Shown here in pieces: positions 13,031-13,270 of a DNA stretch of 13,270 bases. Each line of letters starts with the position of its first letter. The stretch's first letter is position 1. Source of the DNA: Pelomonas sp052436255 (GTDB lineage Bacteria; Pseudomonadota; Gammaproteobacteria; Burkholderiales; Burkholderiaceae_C); contig JBQVNP010000145.1 of assembly GCA_052436255.1 (NCBI GenBank), forward strand, positions 1-13,270, given 5' to 3'. The notes under the pieces were generated by a model. The model saw only the letters and a list, made by a program, of their open reading frames with translations. It did not search any database and was not told where the DNA came from. The position numbers and the translations under genes were made by a program.

Positions 13031-13270
13031 ATGCCGCGCCCCCACGATCCCTTCTTTGACGGCCAGCCCCAGGCGCCGGGCCTGCGCCTGGCCGCCAACG
13101 GCGAGCCGCCAGCGCCGGCGGACCCCCTGGCTGACCTGGCCAGCCAGCCCGCCGGCGACCCGCTGCTGCAGGCGCTGGCCTGGCTGACCCGCCATCACGG
13201 CAAGCCGCGCTCGACCGAGTCGCTGCGCGCCGGCGCGCCGATCGAGGGTGGACTCACCCCCGACGGCGCC
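13031..13270 (+). CDS. Type I secretion system ABC permease/ATPase (LapB/RtxB-like), 5' end only
   Basis: The first 80 residues are visible and the frame runs open off the right edge. After a polar, Pro/Ala-rich leader (1-42), residues 43-66 (DPLLQALAWLTRHHGKPRST, then ESLRAG) and LTPDGA resemble the N-terminal degenerate C39-peptidase-like domain of LapB/HlyB-type exporters, where the sequence usually reads LLxALxxLxRxHGRPxSxEALxAGLP. No catalytic Cys is seen at the expected place, as in exporters of RTX proteins and giant adhesins. Membrane and ATPase domains lie outside the window. A GAGG stretch (13018-13021) lies nine bases before ATG 13031. The call rests on a short segment, so it is moderate. 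It follows the GT41 gene after a 110-base gap holding a long inverted repeat. Confidence 0.7.
   Translation, partial: MPRPHDPFFDGQPQAPGLRLAANGEPPAPADPLADLASQPAGDPLLQALAWLTRHHGKPRSTESLRAGAPIEGGLTPDGA

Noticed and set aside
12968..13198. Minus-strand frame giving peptides such as NHRDTEAQR
   Set aside because: This is a spurious translation of the inverted repeat element and of the antisense of the exporter gene.
1..13270. CRISPR array, tRNA/rRNA gene, insertion sequence, prophage or toxin-antitoxin module
   Set aside because: No regularly spaced repeats, cloverleaf-like sequence, transposase or integrase motif, or small paired toxin-antitoxin genes were found by reading both strands.

Overview
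The window is high-GC chromosomal DNA with long overlapping open frames on both strands. The families present (YebC paralog, trypsin-like protease with one PDZ domain, DUF4124, DUF1624, RlmB, Upp, ArgD-type aminotransferase, GlxA-type regulator, paired short ChrA proteins, DUF1993, GT41 glycosyltransferase, start of a type I secretion ATPase) fit a betaproteobacterium of the Burkholderiales, perhaps close to Roseateles, Rubrivivax or Leptothrix. That placement is inferred from gene content and protein style; no rRNA or other decisive marker is present. I see no tRNA, rRNA, transposase, integrase or CRISPR array, and no gene-free stretch above 300 bases.

Layout. Positions 1-1655 (minus strand) hold the start of a YebC-family gene and a periplasmic S1C protease. 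Positions 1717-5297 (plus strand) hold five closely packed genes: a secreted DUF4124 protein, a DUF1624 membrane acyltransferase-like protein, a secreted NodB-type deacetylase, rlmB and upp. An ArgD-type aminotransferase (minus, 5303-6511) converges on upp with a 5-base gap and diverges from a GlxA-type AraC regulator (plus, 6585-7559). A small gene of unknown function follows (7673-8137). It converges on a minus-strand operon of a D-2-hydroxyacid dehydrogenase and two single-domain ChrA transporters (10273 down to 8168). A DUF1993 gene (10421-10930) is divergent from that operon. The right end has a TPR plus O-GlcNAc-transferase-like (SPINDLY/GT41) gene, a long imperfect inverted repeat, and the 5' end of a LapB/RtxB-like type I secretion ABC transporter.

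How genes may work together. (i) The DUF1624 and NodB proteins are adjacent and could respectively add acetyl groups to, and remove them from, an envelope glycan. (ii) The dehydrogenase and ChrA pair are tightly coupled, so the transporter's substrate may be linked to the dehydrogenase. (iii) A GT41 glycosyltransferase next to a type I exporter suggests glycosylation of a secreted adhesin encoded beyond the right edge. These are inferences from position and family. No clearly new multi-gene system is visible. The best leads are the GT41/exporter junction with its repeat element, the unknown gene at 7673 with its stop-codon hairpin, and the acyltransferase/deacetylase pair.
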